Below, one piece after another: positions 17,555 through 26,358 of a DNA stretch of 64,000 nt. The stretch is from Rhodoplanes sp. (lineage in GTDB: Bacteria > Pseudomonadota > Alphaproteobacteria > Rhizobiales > Xanthobacteraceae): NCBI RefSeq assembly GCF_013377085.1, contig NZ_JACAAX010000011.1:1-64000 (forward strand), given 5' to 3'. How positions within the stretch are numbered: position 1 is the first letter of the stretch; every line of letters starts with the position of its first letter. Below the pieces are notes generated by a model. That model made no database searches. It had not been told where the DNA came from and was given only the letters and a program-made list of their open reading frames with translations. Position numbers and translations under genes: made by a program.

Positions 17555-18955
17555 TCAATAGCCCTCGAAGAGCTTCCTCTCCTTGATCACGTCGCCGAAC
17601 AGCTCCTCGTCGGTCGGCACCTTGTAGTTCTTGATCTCGCGCGCCACCCAGGTGGTGTTGAGATGGTGCTTCCAGGTGATGTTCTCGGACGTGATGTTCT
17701 TGCCCCAGGTGCCGCAACCGAGCGTGATGGTGAACGGCATGCCGTTGTTCCAGTTGCCGGCGTTGGACTTGTTCTGCGGCATGCGGACCGCGACCCGGCT
17801 GGTCTTGGTCTCCATCGCAAACTTGAGGATGTGGTCCTCGTCGAAGGAGTGGATGCCGCACGAATGGCCGGCGCCCGAATAGGCCTGGATGCCGTTGACC
17901 AGCGCGATCGCGTCCTCGAAGCGATCATACTTGTAGAGCGTGACGACGACCGAGAGCTTCTCGCCGGAGAACGGGAAGTCGGACCCGAAGCCGGTCTCCT
18001 CGACCAGGATCCAGGTGCGGTCCGCCGGCATGTCGATGCCGGCCTTCCGGGCGATGAAGGCCGCCGGCCGCACGATCACGTCGCCGTTGAGATGGCCGTC
18101 CTTCCACAGCGTCGCCTGCAGCTTGGCCTTGTCGGCCGGCGTGCACAGATACGCTCCCTCGGCGATCATCGCCTTCACGGTGGCGTCGTAGATGCTCGCC
18201 TGGATGACGGCCGCGTTCTCGGTCGAGCAGCCGCTCGCCTGATCGTTGATCTGGCTCTCCATGATCTTGTGGGCGACATCCTTGATGTCCGCCGTCTCGT
18301 CTATCACCGTCACCACGTTGCCGGCCCCGACCCCGTAGGCCGGCGTGCCCGACGAATAGGCGGCCTTGACCAGGCCGGCGCCGCCGGTGGCGATGATGAG
18401 GTCGCACTGGCGCATCAGCTCGTCGGTCTTGTCGAGAGTCGGCTTCTCGATGCAGATCACCAGATCCTCGGGCAGTCCCATGGTCCGGAGCAGCCGGCGG
18501 ATGTCGCCGGCGACCAGATTGGTGATCTTGTCGGCGCGCGGATGCGGCGCCAGCACGATGGCGTTGCGGCAGATCAGCGCGTTCATCGCCTTGATGAAGA
18601 CGACGCCCTCCGGCACCGTGGTCGGCACGATGCCGCCGATGACGCCGACCGGCTTGGCGATCTTCATGAGCTGCTTGGCCTCGTCGACATCGACGATGCC
18701 GACCGTCTTGGCCTCGTTGAGGTCGCGCATCAGGCCCTTGGCGCGGGCGATCGTGCGGGCGACCTTGCTCGGCACGTCGCCCATCTTGATCTCGTCGAAG
18801 CTCGCCTGCCCCCACGCCTCGGCACGCTGGACCGCGAGCCAGCCGATCGCGGCCGCGACGCGGCGGGCCTCGTCCTGGGTCCAGCGCTCGGCGACGGCCT
18901 GGGCCTTGCGGGCCCGCGCGATCAATCCGGCGATGTAGTCTCTTGCCTGTTCCAT
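17555..18955 (-). CDS. CoA-acylating aldehyde dehydrogenase, sulfoacetaldehyde dehydrogenase (SauS)-like
   Basis: 466 aa. The NAD-dependent aldehyde dehydrogenase fold has catalytic Cys243 in SGCSTENAAV. The short length and the absence of the Glu-containing motif of hydrolytic ALDHs place it with the acylating group (EutE, SucD, SauS). The C-terminal GTWGKNITSENITWKHHLNTTW is typical of that group. The start ATG 18955 is preceded by GAAGG. It closes a six-gene operon (dctP, dctQ, dctM, zinc alcohol dehydrogenase, CitE-like lyase, this gene). Together the two dehydrogenases would oxidise an imported alcohol via an aldehyde to an acyl-CoA. The SauS resemblance is from memory of the family. Confidence 0.82.
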   Translation of the reverse strand: MEQARDYIAGLIARARKAQAVAERWTQDEARRVAAAIGWLAVQRAEAWGQASFDEIKMGDVPSKVARTIARAKGLMRDLNEAKTVGIVDVDEAKQLMKIAKPVGVIGGIVPTTVPEGVVFIKAMNALICRNAIVLAPHPRADKITNLVAGDIRRLLRTMGLPEDLVICIEKPTLDKTDELMRQCDLIIATGGAGLVKAAYSSGTPAYGVGAGNVVTVIDETADIKDVAHKIMESQINDQASGCSTENAAVIQASIYDATVKAMIAEGAYLCTPADKAKLQATLWKDGHLNGDVIVRPAAFIARKAGIDMPADRTWILVEETGFGSDFPFSGEKLSVVVTLYKYDRFEDAIALVNGIQAYSGAGHSCGIHSFDEDHILKFAMETKTSRVAVRMPQNKSNAGNWNNGMPFTITLGCGTWGKNITSENITWKHHLNTTWVAREIKNYKVPTDEELFGDVIKERKLFEGY

Positions 18956-18978
18956 CGTGGTACCTTCTTCTGTCGAGC

Positions 18979-19875
18979 TTAGTTTGTCGCGGGCGCGCGA
19001 CCGCCGGCGATCCGGTCGGCCTTGTCCAGGAGCTTGCGGGCCCGTTCCGCGACGGGTGGATCGATCATCTTGCCGTCGAGCGAGCAGGCGCCCTTGCCGG
19101 CCGCCGTCGCCTCGGCGAAGGCCGCGACGACGCGGCGCGCCTGCGCCACCTCGTCGTCGGTCGGCGTGAACACCGCATTCACGGCGGCGACCTGGTTCGG
19201 GTGGATGCAGGTCTTGCCGGTCATGCCGAGCCCCTTGACGCGCTCGGTCTCGGCCACCAGCGCGGCCGGGTCGGCGTGATGCACGAACGGCGTGTCGATG
19301 ATCGAGATGCCCCGCGCCCGCCCGGCGAAGACCAACGTGCTGCGGGCATGATGCAGCTCGTCGCCGACCGTCGTGCGGGCGATGCCGAGCTCCTTGGTCA
19401 GGTCCTCGGCGCCGAACTGCAGGCCGGTGACGCGCGACGCCGCCGCGACGATGGCGGCGGCGTCGACGATCGAGGCCGCCGTCTCCATCAGCGGCACGAG
19501 GCCGATGGTGCCCGGCGGAAGGCCGAGCTCCTGCTCGAGCGCGCCGATCACCACGTCGGCGGCCAGGATCGACACCGCGTCGGCCTTGGGCACCACGATG
19601 GTGTCGGGCCGCTTCGGCACGACGGCCAGGAGGTCGCGCAGCCCGAGCGGCGACGTCACGGCATTCACCCGAACCAGGATTTCCTTGCGGCCGTCGCGCG
19701 GTGCGTCCAGGGCAGTCGCCACGGCCGCTCGCGCGCACTCCTTCTCGGGCGGCGCGACCGCGTCCTCGAGATCGAAGATGATGCCGTCGGCCGGCACGTC
19801 GAACGCCCTGGCGATCATCTTGGGCGAGCTGCCGGGGACGTACAGCAGCGATCGTCTGAGCAACACGCGGTCCAT
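18979..19875 (-). CDS. HpcH/HpaI aldolase / CitE-type CoA ester lyase
   Basis: 298 aa. RRSLLYVPGSSPKMIARA and IIFDLEDAV, with metal-binding acidic residues further on, match the citrate lyase beta / malyl-CoA lyase family. IHPNQVAAVNAVF near the C-terminus is the conserved tail. Such enzymes cleave or form beta-hydroxyacyl-CoA thioesters (malyl-CoA, citramalyl-CoA, beta-methylmalyl-CoA). No citrate lyase alpha, gamma or holo-ACP genes accompany it, so it is a stand-alone CoA ester lyase. It lies between the alcohol and aldehyde dehydrogenase genes and could act on the acyl-CoA product. Confidence 0.88.
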   Translation of the reverse strand: MDRVLLRRSLLYVPGSSPKMIARAFDVPADGIIFDLEDAVAPPEKECARAAVATALDAPRDGRKEILVRVNAVTSPLGLRDLLAVVPKRPDTIVVPKADAVSILAADVVIGALEQELGLPPGTIGLVPLMETAASIVDAAAIVAAASRVTGLQFGAEDLTKELGIARTTVGDELHHARSTLVFAGRARGISIIDTPFVHHADPAALVAETERVKGLGMTGKTCIHPNQVAAVNAVFTPTDDEVAQARRVVAAFAEATAAGKGACSLDGKMIDPPVAERARKLLDKADRIAGGRAPATN

Positions 19876-19986
19876 GGCTCCGCCTCCTCCGCTCCCGGCG
19901 CCGCAGGCCGGTCGGTCATGTGGTCTGTTATTGACGTCGAGGATCGGTCGCAGGCGCTCCGGAGGCCGCGACCGCCGGTGCAGTCG

Positions 19987-21132
19987 TCAGCTCATCACGA
20001 TCAGCGGCTTGATCTCCTCGAGCCGCTGCATGCGCGCGAGCGCGGTGTTGACCTCGTCGAGGGTGTAGCGCCCCGAGATCATCCTGCCGAACGGGATGTG
20101 ATCCCCGTGGGTCGAGGCGAACTGCAGCGCTTTCCAGTACGACTTCACGTCACCCGAGAAGGAGCCGAGCACGCGAATGTTCTTCTTGACGATGGTCGAC
20201 GGGCTGAACGTGGTCGTGCCGGTGCCGAGCTGGCCCACCGTGAGGTAGCGGCCGCCCTTGCGCACCAGATCGATGCCCTCGTTGAAGGCGCCCGGAAAGC
20301 CGGTGAACTCCATCACGATGTCGGGGCCGCGCCCGCTGGTGAGGACGCGCAGCGCCGCGGCGCGCTCGTCGTGGGTCGTGCCCTCGATCGTGAACGTGTG
20401 GGTCGCGCCGAACTCTTTGGCGAGCTCGAGCCTCGCATGGGGCGCGCCGATCACGCTGACGGTCCGGGCGCCCTCGACCCGCGCCACCGCGGACGCCAGG
20501 ATCCCGAGCGGGCCGGCGCCCTGGATGGCGACATGCTCGGAGGGGTCGATCGGACCGAGATTATCGAAGGCGTTCATCACCGAGCGGAACGCGCAACTGC
20601 ACAGGCTGGCGACGGCGTCCTCGACATTGTCGGGCACCCGCACGCGCCCCGACTGCGGCAGGACATAGCCGTATTCCGAGAAGCCGCCGAGCAGATAAGG
20701 CGGCTTCTCGATGTTCTCGTACATGTAGGCGCGGCGGTTCTCGCACAGCGTCGGCTGGCGCGCGACCGTGCACCAGTAGCAAGACCCGCACGCCGTGTGG
20801 GTCCACAGGATGCGGTCGCCGATCGACAGCGGCTGGCCGACGCTGTCGCGCTCGGCGCCCGCTCCGATGGCGACGATCTTGCCGACCATCTCGTGGCCGA
20901 GGATCACCGGCAGGTCGACCTTGAGGGCGAGATTGCCGCGCGCCAGATGCACGTCGGTGCCGCAGATCGAGCAGGCGGTGGTGCGCACGATCAGCGCCCC
21001 CGGCTCCGGACCCGACGGCACCGGAACGCATTCGATCTTCAACGGCTCGCCGAACCGCCGCACCACGGCGGCGCGCGAGAATTCAGGCAGGACCCGGAGA
21101 TCCACGGTCTGCTTCTTGTTCGTCTTGGTCAT
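19987..21132 (-). CDS. Zinc-dependent medium-chain alcohol dehydrogenase
   Basis: 381 aa. Catalytic zinc ligands lie in CSICGTDVH and GHEMVG. The structural zinc site is C-GS-C-YW-C-TVARQPTL-C, as in the MDR family. The Rossmann glycine motif is GAGPLGILASAVARVEGA. It oxidises alcohols or polyols with NAD(P). The start ATG 21132 lies 8 bp after the dctM stop, so the genes are cotranscribed with the TRAP transporter. It probably performs the first oxidation of the imported substrate. Confidence 0.9.
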   Translation of the reverse strand: MTKTNKKQTVDLRVLPEFSRAAVVRRFGEPLKIECVPVPSGPEPGALIVRTTACSICGTDVHLARGNLALKVDLPVILGHEMVGKIVAIGAGAERDSVGQPLSIGDRILWTHTACGSCYWCTVARQPTLCENRRAYMYENIEKPPYLLGGFSEYGYVLPQSGRVRVPDNVEDAVASLCSCAFRSVMNAFDNLGPIDPSEHVAIQGAGPLGILASAVARVEGARTVSVIGAPHARLELAKEFGATHTFTIEGTTHDERAAALRVLTSGRGPDIVMEFTGFPGAFNEGIDLVRKGGRYLTVGQLGTGTTTFSPSTIVKKNIRVLGSFSGDVKSYWKALQFASTHGDHIPFGRMISGRYTLDEVNTALARMQRLEEIKPLIVMS

Positions 21133-21140
21133 CTCGAAAC

Positions 21141-22418
21141 CTAGCGGTACCAGAGCGTGAGGAAGGGGACGTAGGTGATCAGCGCCTGCCCGACCAGGGC
21201 GGCCGTGAAGAAGAAGGCGAGGTAGTACATCATCTGCGGCAGCCGGACCTCGGCGGCGCGCGCGGCGACGTAGAGGTTGGCGGCCATCGGCGGGGTCAGC
21301 AGGCCGATCTCGAGATTGACGGCCGTGATGATGCCGAAATGCACCGGATCGATGCCGAACTTCGCCGCGGCCGGCGCGAGCAGCGGCCCCATCAGCAGAA
21401 TGGAGGCGTTGGTCTCCATGAAGGTGCCGACGAGCAGCAGGACGACGTTGACGACCAGCAGGAACATGATCGGGTTGTCGATGTAGGTGGCGACCCAGAT
21501 CGCGATGTCCTGCGGCACCTGGTTGAGCACCATGGCGCGGTTGAACACGCCTGTCATGGCGATGATGACCAGGATGCCGGAGCCGGTGACGACGGCGTGG
21601 CGCACCGACTGCAGCAGCTTCGTGCGGTCGAGCATGCGGCGCACCAGTGCCGCGCTGACCGCATAGATGCAGCCGATCGCCGCCGCCTCGGTCGGCGTCA
21701 TGATGCCCCCGTAGATGCCGCCGAGGATCAGCACCGGCAGCAGCAGCGCGGAGGTCGCCTTGAGAACGATGCGGGTCGGCTTCTCCGTCACGAGGTTCAA
21801 CGACTCGCCCTTGATCTCCCGCCCGCCTTCGAGGAACCGCCGCGACAGGACGATATGGACGGCGAGGAACAGGGCCGCCATCAACAGCGCCGGCAGCAGG
21901 GTCGCGGTGAACAGTTGGGAGATCGACACGCCGACGGTCGCGCCATAGAGGATCAGCGGGATCGACGGCGGCACCAGCACGCCGAGCAGTCCGACCGAGG
22001 CCACCATCGCGGCGATGTAGCCGCGTGGATAGCCGCGGCGCGCCATCTCCGGACTGACGATGCCGCCGACGGTCGCCACCGTCGCCACCGACGAGCCCGT
22101 GATCGCACCCATCATGGCGGACGAGACGATGGCGATGTAGCCGAACGCACCTTTCACGCGGTGGAGCATCAGGTCGGAGAGCTTGATCAGCTCGGCCGCC
22201 ATGCCGCTGCGGTTCATCAGATCGCCCGTGAACATGAACAGCGGGATGGCGATCAGCGGATAGCTGGAGATCTCCTCGTAGGGGATGTTGCTCAGACCCA
22301 CGATGGACAGGCCGTAGGTGCTCATCTGGAGGAAGATCACGAGGCCGAAGGCGACGGCCAGGGGCGCGCCGACCAGCAGGAACAGGGCCATCAGGCCGAA
22401 CGTGAGGGTCAGTGCCAT
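21141..22418 (-). CDS. dctM: TRAP transporter large permease (DctM)
   Basis: 425 aa, about 12 transmembrane helices. Typical signatures are PLFMFTGDLMNRSGMA, GAITGSSVATVATVG, VPPSIPLILYG and TPTEAAAIGCIYA. It is the secondary-active channel subunit of a tripartite ATP-independent periplasmic transporter. It overlaps the dctQ gene by 10 bp and works with the DctP receptor at 22998-24005. Confidence 0.94.
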   Translation of the reverse strand: MALTLTFGLMALFLLVGAPLAVAFGLVIFLQMSTYGLSIVGLSNIPYEEISSYPLIAIPLFMFTGDLMNRSGMAAELIKLSDLMLHRVKGAFGYIAIVSSAMMGAITGSSVATVATVGGIVSPEMARRGYPRGYIAAMVASVGLLGVLVPPSIPLILYGATVGVSISQLFTATLLPALLMAALFLAVHIVLSRRFLEGGREIKGESLNLVTEKPTRIVLKATSALLLPVLILGGIYGGIMTPTEAAAIGCIYAVSAALVRRMLDRTKLLQSVRHAVVTGSGILVIIAMTGVFNRAMVLNQVPQDIAIWVATYIDNPIMFLLVVNVVLLLVGTFMETNASILLMGPLLAPAAAKFGIDPVHFGIITAVNLEIGLLTPPMAANLYVAARAAEVRLPQMMYYLAFFFTAALVGQALITYVPFLTLWYR

Positions 22419-22996
22419 GGGTCGATACCGCCCGGCGCATGACCCGTGCAGGCCCGGATCACGTCGAGAACCGCGTGGATGGTCATCAGCACCGCCCCGG
22501 CCAGCATGAAGCCGACCGGAATGGCGATGGGCGTGCCGAGGTCGATCAGGCGCTCGCCCGAGTTCACTGCGTAGCTGAACAGGTCGGCGGCGAGGGCGAC
22601 GAAATACAGCCCGAACACCACGAACAGCGCGGCCGCGATGCCTTCGAGGAAGCGCAGCAGCCGGCCCGGCGGCAGCGCCTCGACGATGTCGGCGGTGAGG
22701 TGGCGGTGCAGATGGCTGCACAGCGCCGCCCCGACGAAGGTCAGCGGCGACATCGCGACGATCGCCCACTCGCCGGTGTCGGGCAGCGGCAACGCGAACG
22801 CCCGGACGACCACCGAGGTGCCGATCGCCAATACCGCCACCCCCAACGCGGTTGACGCGACCAGGCTCTCCGCACGGCCGAGCAGCAGCTCGATCCGCAT
22901 GAGGACACCGAGCACCGTCCGCCGCCCGGGGTCGTGGGTCTCCGGATCCGACATGATCAAGCCCGCCGCACTCGGTTGGTCCGAGCTCATGACCAT
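22409..22996 (-). CDS. dctQ: TRAP transporter small permease (DctQ)
   Basis: 195 aa with four helices, as expected for DctQ. Hydrophobic segments begin near LVASTALGVAVLAIG and end with GFMLAGAVLMTIHAVL. The start ATG 22996 sits 1 nt after the dctP stop; ATG 22990 and ATG 22954 are alternatives. The C-terminus overlaps dctM by 10 bp. It is the membrane partner that docks DctM and the receptor. Confidence 0.88.
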   Translation of the reverse strand: MVMSSDQPSAAGLIMSDPETHDPGRRTVLGVLMRIELLLGRAESLVASTALGVAVLAIGTSVVVRAFALPLPDTGEWAIVAMSPLTFVGAALCSHLHRHLTADIVEALPPGRLLRFLEGIAAALFVVFGLYFVALAADLFSYAVNSGERLIDLGTPIAIPVGFMLAGAVLMTIHAVLDVIRACTGHAPGGIDPWH

Positions 22997-22997
22997 G

Positions 22998-24005
22998 TCA
23001 GTGTCCGATCGACGCGGCGATTTCCCGTTTGAGCGCCTCGATGCGCTCCGCCCCGTAGATCGGCGCGAGCCGTTCCCAGCCGACCTGACCGACCTTGACG
23101 AACTCGGCCATCTCGGCCGGCGACAGGGTGGTGACGGCGACGCCCCCGGCCGCGATCTTGGCGAGGAAGTCCTTGTTGGCGGCGCGGCTCTTCTGCACCT
23201 CCTCGGCCGCCGCCTCGATGGCCGCCTGGGCGATGATGGCGCGGTGCTTGTCCGAGAGGGTCTTCCAGAACCGCGCGCTGACCGTGACGGCGCCCATCGC
23301 ATAGACGTGGTTGGTCAGCGTCATGAAGCGCTGCGCTTCGAACAGGCGGGAGTTGTAGGTGATGCTCGCGCCGTTGTCCTGGCCGTCCACGGTGCGCTGC
23401 TGGAGGGCGACGAACAGGTTCGGCATCGGCATCGTCACGGTCTGGGCGCCGGCGATCTCGAAGAAGCTGCGGATCGACGCCGAGCCGGGAACCCGGATCT
23501 TGAGGCCCTTGAGATCGTCCGGCGTGCGGACCGCCTGCTTCGAGTTGGTGACCGAACGGAACTCGAGCTCGAAGAAGGCGAGAGCCACCATCCCGTATTT
23601 CTCCATCGTCGCCTTGAGGGTGCGCTGGAGGATTCCTTCGGGATTGTAGAAGATGCGGTCGACCCGATCGAAGCTGCTCGCGATATAAGGCAGGTAGTGG
23701 ATGTCGAGCAGCGGATCGAGGCCGGTCAGCGAGCCGGGATTGAGGAAGCCGAACTCCAGCGAGCCGCGGCTGAGGTCGCGACCGAGCGCCTCGTCGCCGC
23801 CGAGCTGATTGTTCGGAAACACCGTGATGACGACCTCGCCATTGGTCCGCTCCTTGACCAACGCGGCGAAACGCTGGCTCGCGTCGTCGGCCGGCATCCC
23901 CATGGCGAAGACGTGGCCGAGACGCGCCTTGGTCTCAGCCTTCACGCCGTGCGGTGCGAGCACGAGCGCCAGCGCGCCGACGGCGGCGAGAAGAATGGAT
24001 TTCAT
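22998..24005 (-). CDS. dctP: TRAP transporter substrate-binding protein (DctP)
   Basis: 335 aa with a signal peptide (MKSILLAAVGALALVLAP). DctP family text follows: GHVFAMGMPADDASQRFA, VFPNNQLGGD, and the carboxylate-binding Arg region LKGLKIRVPGS, then VDGQDNGAS. It captures an organic anion in the periplasm. It is the first gene of the operon and is divergent from the LysR gene at 24146, with a palindromic operator between. The ligand cannot be read from the sequence. Confidence 0.93.
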   Translation of the reverse strand: MKSILLAAVGALALVLAPHGVKAETKARLGHVFAMGMPADDASQRFAALVKERTNGEVVITVFPNNQLGGDEALGRDLSRGSLEFGFLNPGSLTGLDPLLDIHYLPYIASSFDRVDRIFYNPEGILQRTLKATMEKYGMVALAFFELEFRSVTNSKQAVRTPDDLKGLKIRVPGSASIRSFFEIAGAQTVTMPMPNLFVALQQRTVDGQDNGASITYNSRLFEAQRFMTLTNHVYAMGAVTVSARFWKTLSDKHRAIIAQAAIEAAAEEVQKSRAANKDFLAKIAAGGVAVTTLSPAEMAEFVKVGQVGWERLAPIYGAERIEALKREIAASIGH

Positions 24006-24121
24006 GATGTTCTCCCTACGCTTATATCTCGCCGTCGACGCCTTCGGGCTCTGTCGATCGGCTTTTGAATCGGATGATGGTCCGGGGGCGGGAGGCTGAC
24101 AAACGTACTCTTTACATGAAC

Positions 24122-24140
24122 TTGTGAACCTGATTCACAA
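24122..24140. promoter_or_regulatory. Candidate LysR operator between dctP operon and LysR gene
   Basis: TTGTGAACCTGATTCACAA is a perfect 7-bp inverted repeat around 5 nt, with the T-N11-A core of LysR sites. It ends 5 bp before the LysR start codon, so bound protein would block its own translation start or promoter while acting on dctP, 117 bp away. Confidence 0.6.
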
Positions 24141-24145
24141 TTGCC

Positions 24146-25036
24146 ATGATCCAGCATGTCCCGATCACGCTGCTTCGCGCCTTCGAGGCCGCCGGCCGGA
24201 CCGGATCGTTCACGGCGGCGGCCGCGGAGCTGCTGCTGACGCCGAGCGCCGTCAGCCACGCCATCCGCAAGCTCGAGCAGTCGCTGGGGGCGACCCTGTT
24301 CGAACGGGCCGGACGCGCCGTCCGGCTCACCCCGGAAGGCGATGCGCTGATGCTGCATATCGGCCGCGGCTTCGAGGAGCTGCGCCGCGGCATGGAGGCG
24401 GTGTCGACCCATGCGCCCGGGCTTCTGCGCCTGCATTGCGCGCCGAGCTTCGCGGCGCAGTGGCTGGCGCCGCGCCTGTCCCGCTTTCTGGCGGACTGTC
24501 CCGGCATCGAGATCCAGCTCGCCGCCGGCACGGACTACCTGCAGTTCCAGAGCGACGAGTTCGACGCCGACATCGTCTACGGGGCTCCCCGCCAGGAGGG
24601 CCTGATCGTCCTGCCGCTCGGCGAGGAGATCATCACGCCACTCTGCACGCCGGCGCTCGCCGCGGCCATCCACGCGCCGGCCGACCTCCTCGGTCACCTG
24701 CTGATCGACGGCTACAACCGGACCGTTCGCTGGTCACGGTGGTTCGCGGGCAACGGACTGACGCCGCCGCCCTTCCGCGGCACCCGCTTCGATCGCAGCT
24801 TCCTGGCGATCGGCGCCGCCGTGGACGGGATCGGGGTGGCGCTCGATTCGACCCGGCTCGCCGAGCGCGAGCTCGCCGACGGGCGCCTGGTCGCACCACT
24901 GCTGGAGCGCGCGACCGACATCCGGCTGGTCGACCACCATCTGGTGTTCCCGCGCATCGCCCGGACGCGCCGGCCGCTGCGGCGCTTCATCGACTGGATC
25001 GGACACGAGCTCGCGCTGGACTTCGGGACCTATTGA
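24146..25036 (+). CDS. LysR-type regulator, GcvA-like, divergent from TRAP operon
   Basis: 296 aa. The N-terminal winged helix is LLRAFEAAGRTGSFTAAAAELLLTPSAVSHAIRKLE, and the effector domain begins near 90 with LRLHCAPSFAAQWLAPRL, as in the GcvA/DsdC branch. Its position opposite dctP makes it the likely activator of the TRAP and dehydrogenase operon, responding to substrate or a catabolic intermediate. The gene immediately downstream is a broken reductase fragment. Confidence 0.9.
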   Translation: MIQHVPITLLRAFEAAGRTGSFTAAAAELLLTPSAVSHAIRKLEQSLGATLFERAGRAVRLTPEGDALMLHIGRGFEELRRGMEAVSTHAPGLLRLHCAPSFAAQWLAPRLSRFLADCPGIEIQLAAGTDYLQFQSDEFDADIVYGAPRQEGLIVLPLGEEIITPLCTPALAAAIHAPADLLGHLLIDGYNRTVRWSRWFAGNGLTPPPFRGTRFDRSFLAIGAAVDGIGVALDSTRLAERELADGRLVAPLLERATDIRLVDHHLVFPRIARTRRPLRRFIDWIGHELALDFGTY

Positions 25037-25112
25037 GCCGGCCCGACGTCCGTCTCGGCGGCGACGCAGCACGGACACCGCCCTCGCGTCAGGCGCGCCG
25101 AAGGAGGCCGCC

Positions 25113-25353
25113 TCAACGGTTGTACACCGGCACCGGCCCACGGAACTCCTCCCACACGGCGTCGCAAGCCGCAACCGTCTCGGCCGAAAGCGGGCCCTCG
25201 CGGCAGTTGGCGAGATTCTGCTCGAGCTGCTCCAGCCGGGACGCGCCCAGCACCAAGCCGTCGGCCGCGGTGTGGTGTAAAACCCAGTTGAAGGCCAGGC
25301 CGATCAGCGAGCGGCCCGCCGCCGCGGCGATCGCCTTCAGGCTCTCGACGGCC
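25113..25353 (-). pseudogene. Truncated 3' end of an aldo/keto reductase
   Basis: These 241 bp align without gaps to the last 80 codons of the complete reductase at 29091-30071, with about nine mismatches by eye. The stop codon (25113-25115) is conserved, but homology ends abruptly at 25353 and no start or upstream domain exists. The copy is in the same orientation, exactly 3978 bp from its parent, so the two form a direct repeat around the GntR/RraA module. It is not expected to make a functional enzyme. Confidence 0.9.
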
Positions 25354-25487
25354 GCAAAGCCGTCCGGAGAATCGCCCTACATCGAGCGACGGCCGCCGAC
25401 CGGTGGGACACAGCGCCTTCACCGACGAGGCCGCACCACTCCCGCCCCGAGGAGGGAAGCCGACGTCTCGTCGAGCCCTCCGATACC

Positions 25488-26147
25488 TCATGTCGTTCGG
25501 CGCCATTCGCTCCGGTGCTGCATGAAGCGCCGGTAGGACATGCGCAGGTGGAGCTGCATGACCTGCCGGGCGAGCTCGCCGTCGCGCGCCTCGACCGCGA
25601 TCGTGAGGTCCTGGTGATGGTGCAGGCTCTGCTCCAGCTCGTCACGCGTGAACAGGTAGAAGGCGCGGATGATCACCGGCATGTCGATCATCGTGTCGAG
25701 AATCGCGCGCAGGCGCGGCGAGCGCGCATGGTCGAGCAGAACGTGATGGAAGGTGCGGTTCGCCTCCTGGATTTTCACGATCGCGTCGGCCCCGCCCTTG
25801 GCGAGCGCGGATGCGATCTGCCGGTTGCTGGCGCGTAGGCTCTCGAGCAAAGCGTCGCCGCCGCGCTCGGCGGCGAGCCTCGCCGCATGGGGCTCGAGCA
25901 GCATGCGAAGCTGGAACGTCTCCTCGATGTCGTGCTCGCTCCACTCGGCGACATGGATGCCCTGGCCGGCATCGGCGGTGGCGAGCCCGTCCTCGACCAG
26001 CCGCTTGAGGGCGGCGCGCACCGGCGTGCGGCTGAGCCCGAACTCGCGCGCCAGCGGCTCCTCGCGCAGTTGCGTACCGGGCTGGTAGTGCCCGCCGACG
26101 AGACGCTGCCGCAATGTCTCGTAGGCCCTGTCCTGTCCGCGTCCCAT
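25488..26147 (-). CDS. GntR-family regulator with FCD domain
   Basis: 219 aa. The winged helix is QPGTQLREEPLAREFGLSRTPVRAALKRL. The C-terminal all-helical FCD domain has likely metal or effector ligands in HHVLLDH and LHHHQDLTIAVEARD. FadR-subfamily proteins usually repress catabolic operons and release DNA on binding a carboxylate. It is divergent from the dehydrogenase/RraA/Bug genes at 26359-28908, which it likely controls. Confidence 0.9.
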   Translation of the reverse strand: MGRGQDRAYETLRQRLVGGHYQPGTQLREEPLAREFGLSRTPVRAALKRLVEDGLATADAGQGIHVAEWSEHDIEETFQLRMLLEPHAARLAAERGGDALLESLRASNRQIASALAKGGADAIVKIQEANRTFHHVLLDHARSPRLRAILDTMIDMPVIIRAFYLFTRDELEQSLHHHQDLTIAVEARDGELARQVMQLHLRMSYRRFMQHRSEWRRTT

Positions 26148-26253
26148 CTCGCCCCGTTCCTGCCGCGCCGCTGCTGCGCAGCCGTGCGCCCCCGAACTTA
26201 TGTCGAACCCACTCCGGCACCAAGGGGCGGCGGCGCTGGCGCGAGGCTCGAAC

Positions 26254-26337
26254 TGTACTGTTTTTGTACTTTTATTCCGTCCACATACGTGGAATCACCA
26301 CACCAATTGCGTGAAATGTATTTTTATTGTATTTTTC
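26254..26337. promoter_or_regulatory. AT-rich promoter with candidate GntR sites
   Basis: This divergent region is strikingly AT-rich for the genome. It contains a TCCAC-ATAC-GTGGA dyad (26280-26293), two GTAC half-sites (around 26255 and 26266) and a direct repeat of TGTATTTTT at 26318-26326 and 26329-26337, 11 bp apart and so on one face of the helix. It probably holds the promoter of the 26359 operon and the binding sites of the GntR protein. Confidence 0.45.
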
Positions 26338-26358
26338 AAAAAAATTGGAGAGCCCCAA

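Noticed and set aside
17555-18955. Naming the acylating aldehyde dehydrogenase sauS outright
   Set aside because: No Xsc, SauT or other diagnostic sulfonate gene is present, and EutE/SucD-like alternatives cannot be excluded without a tree.
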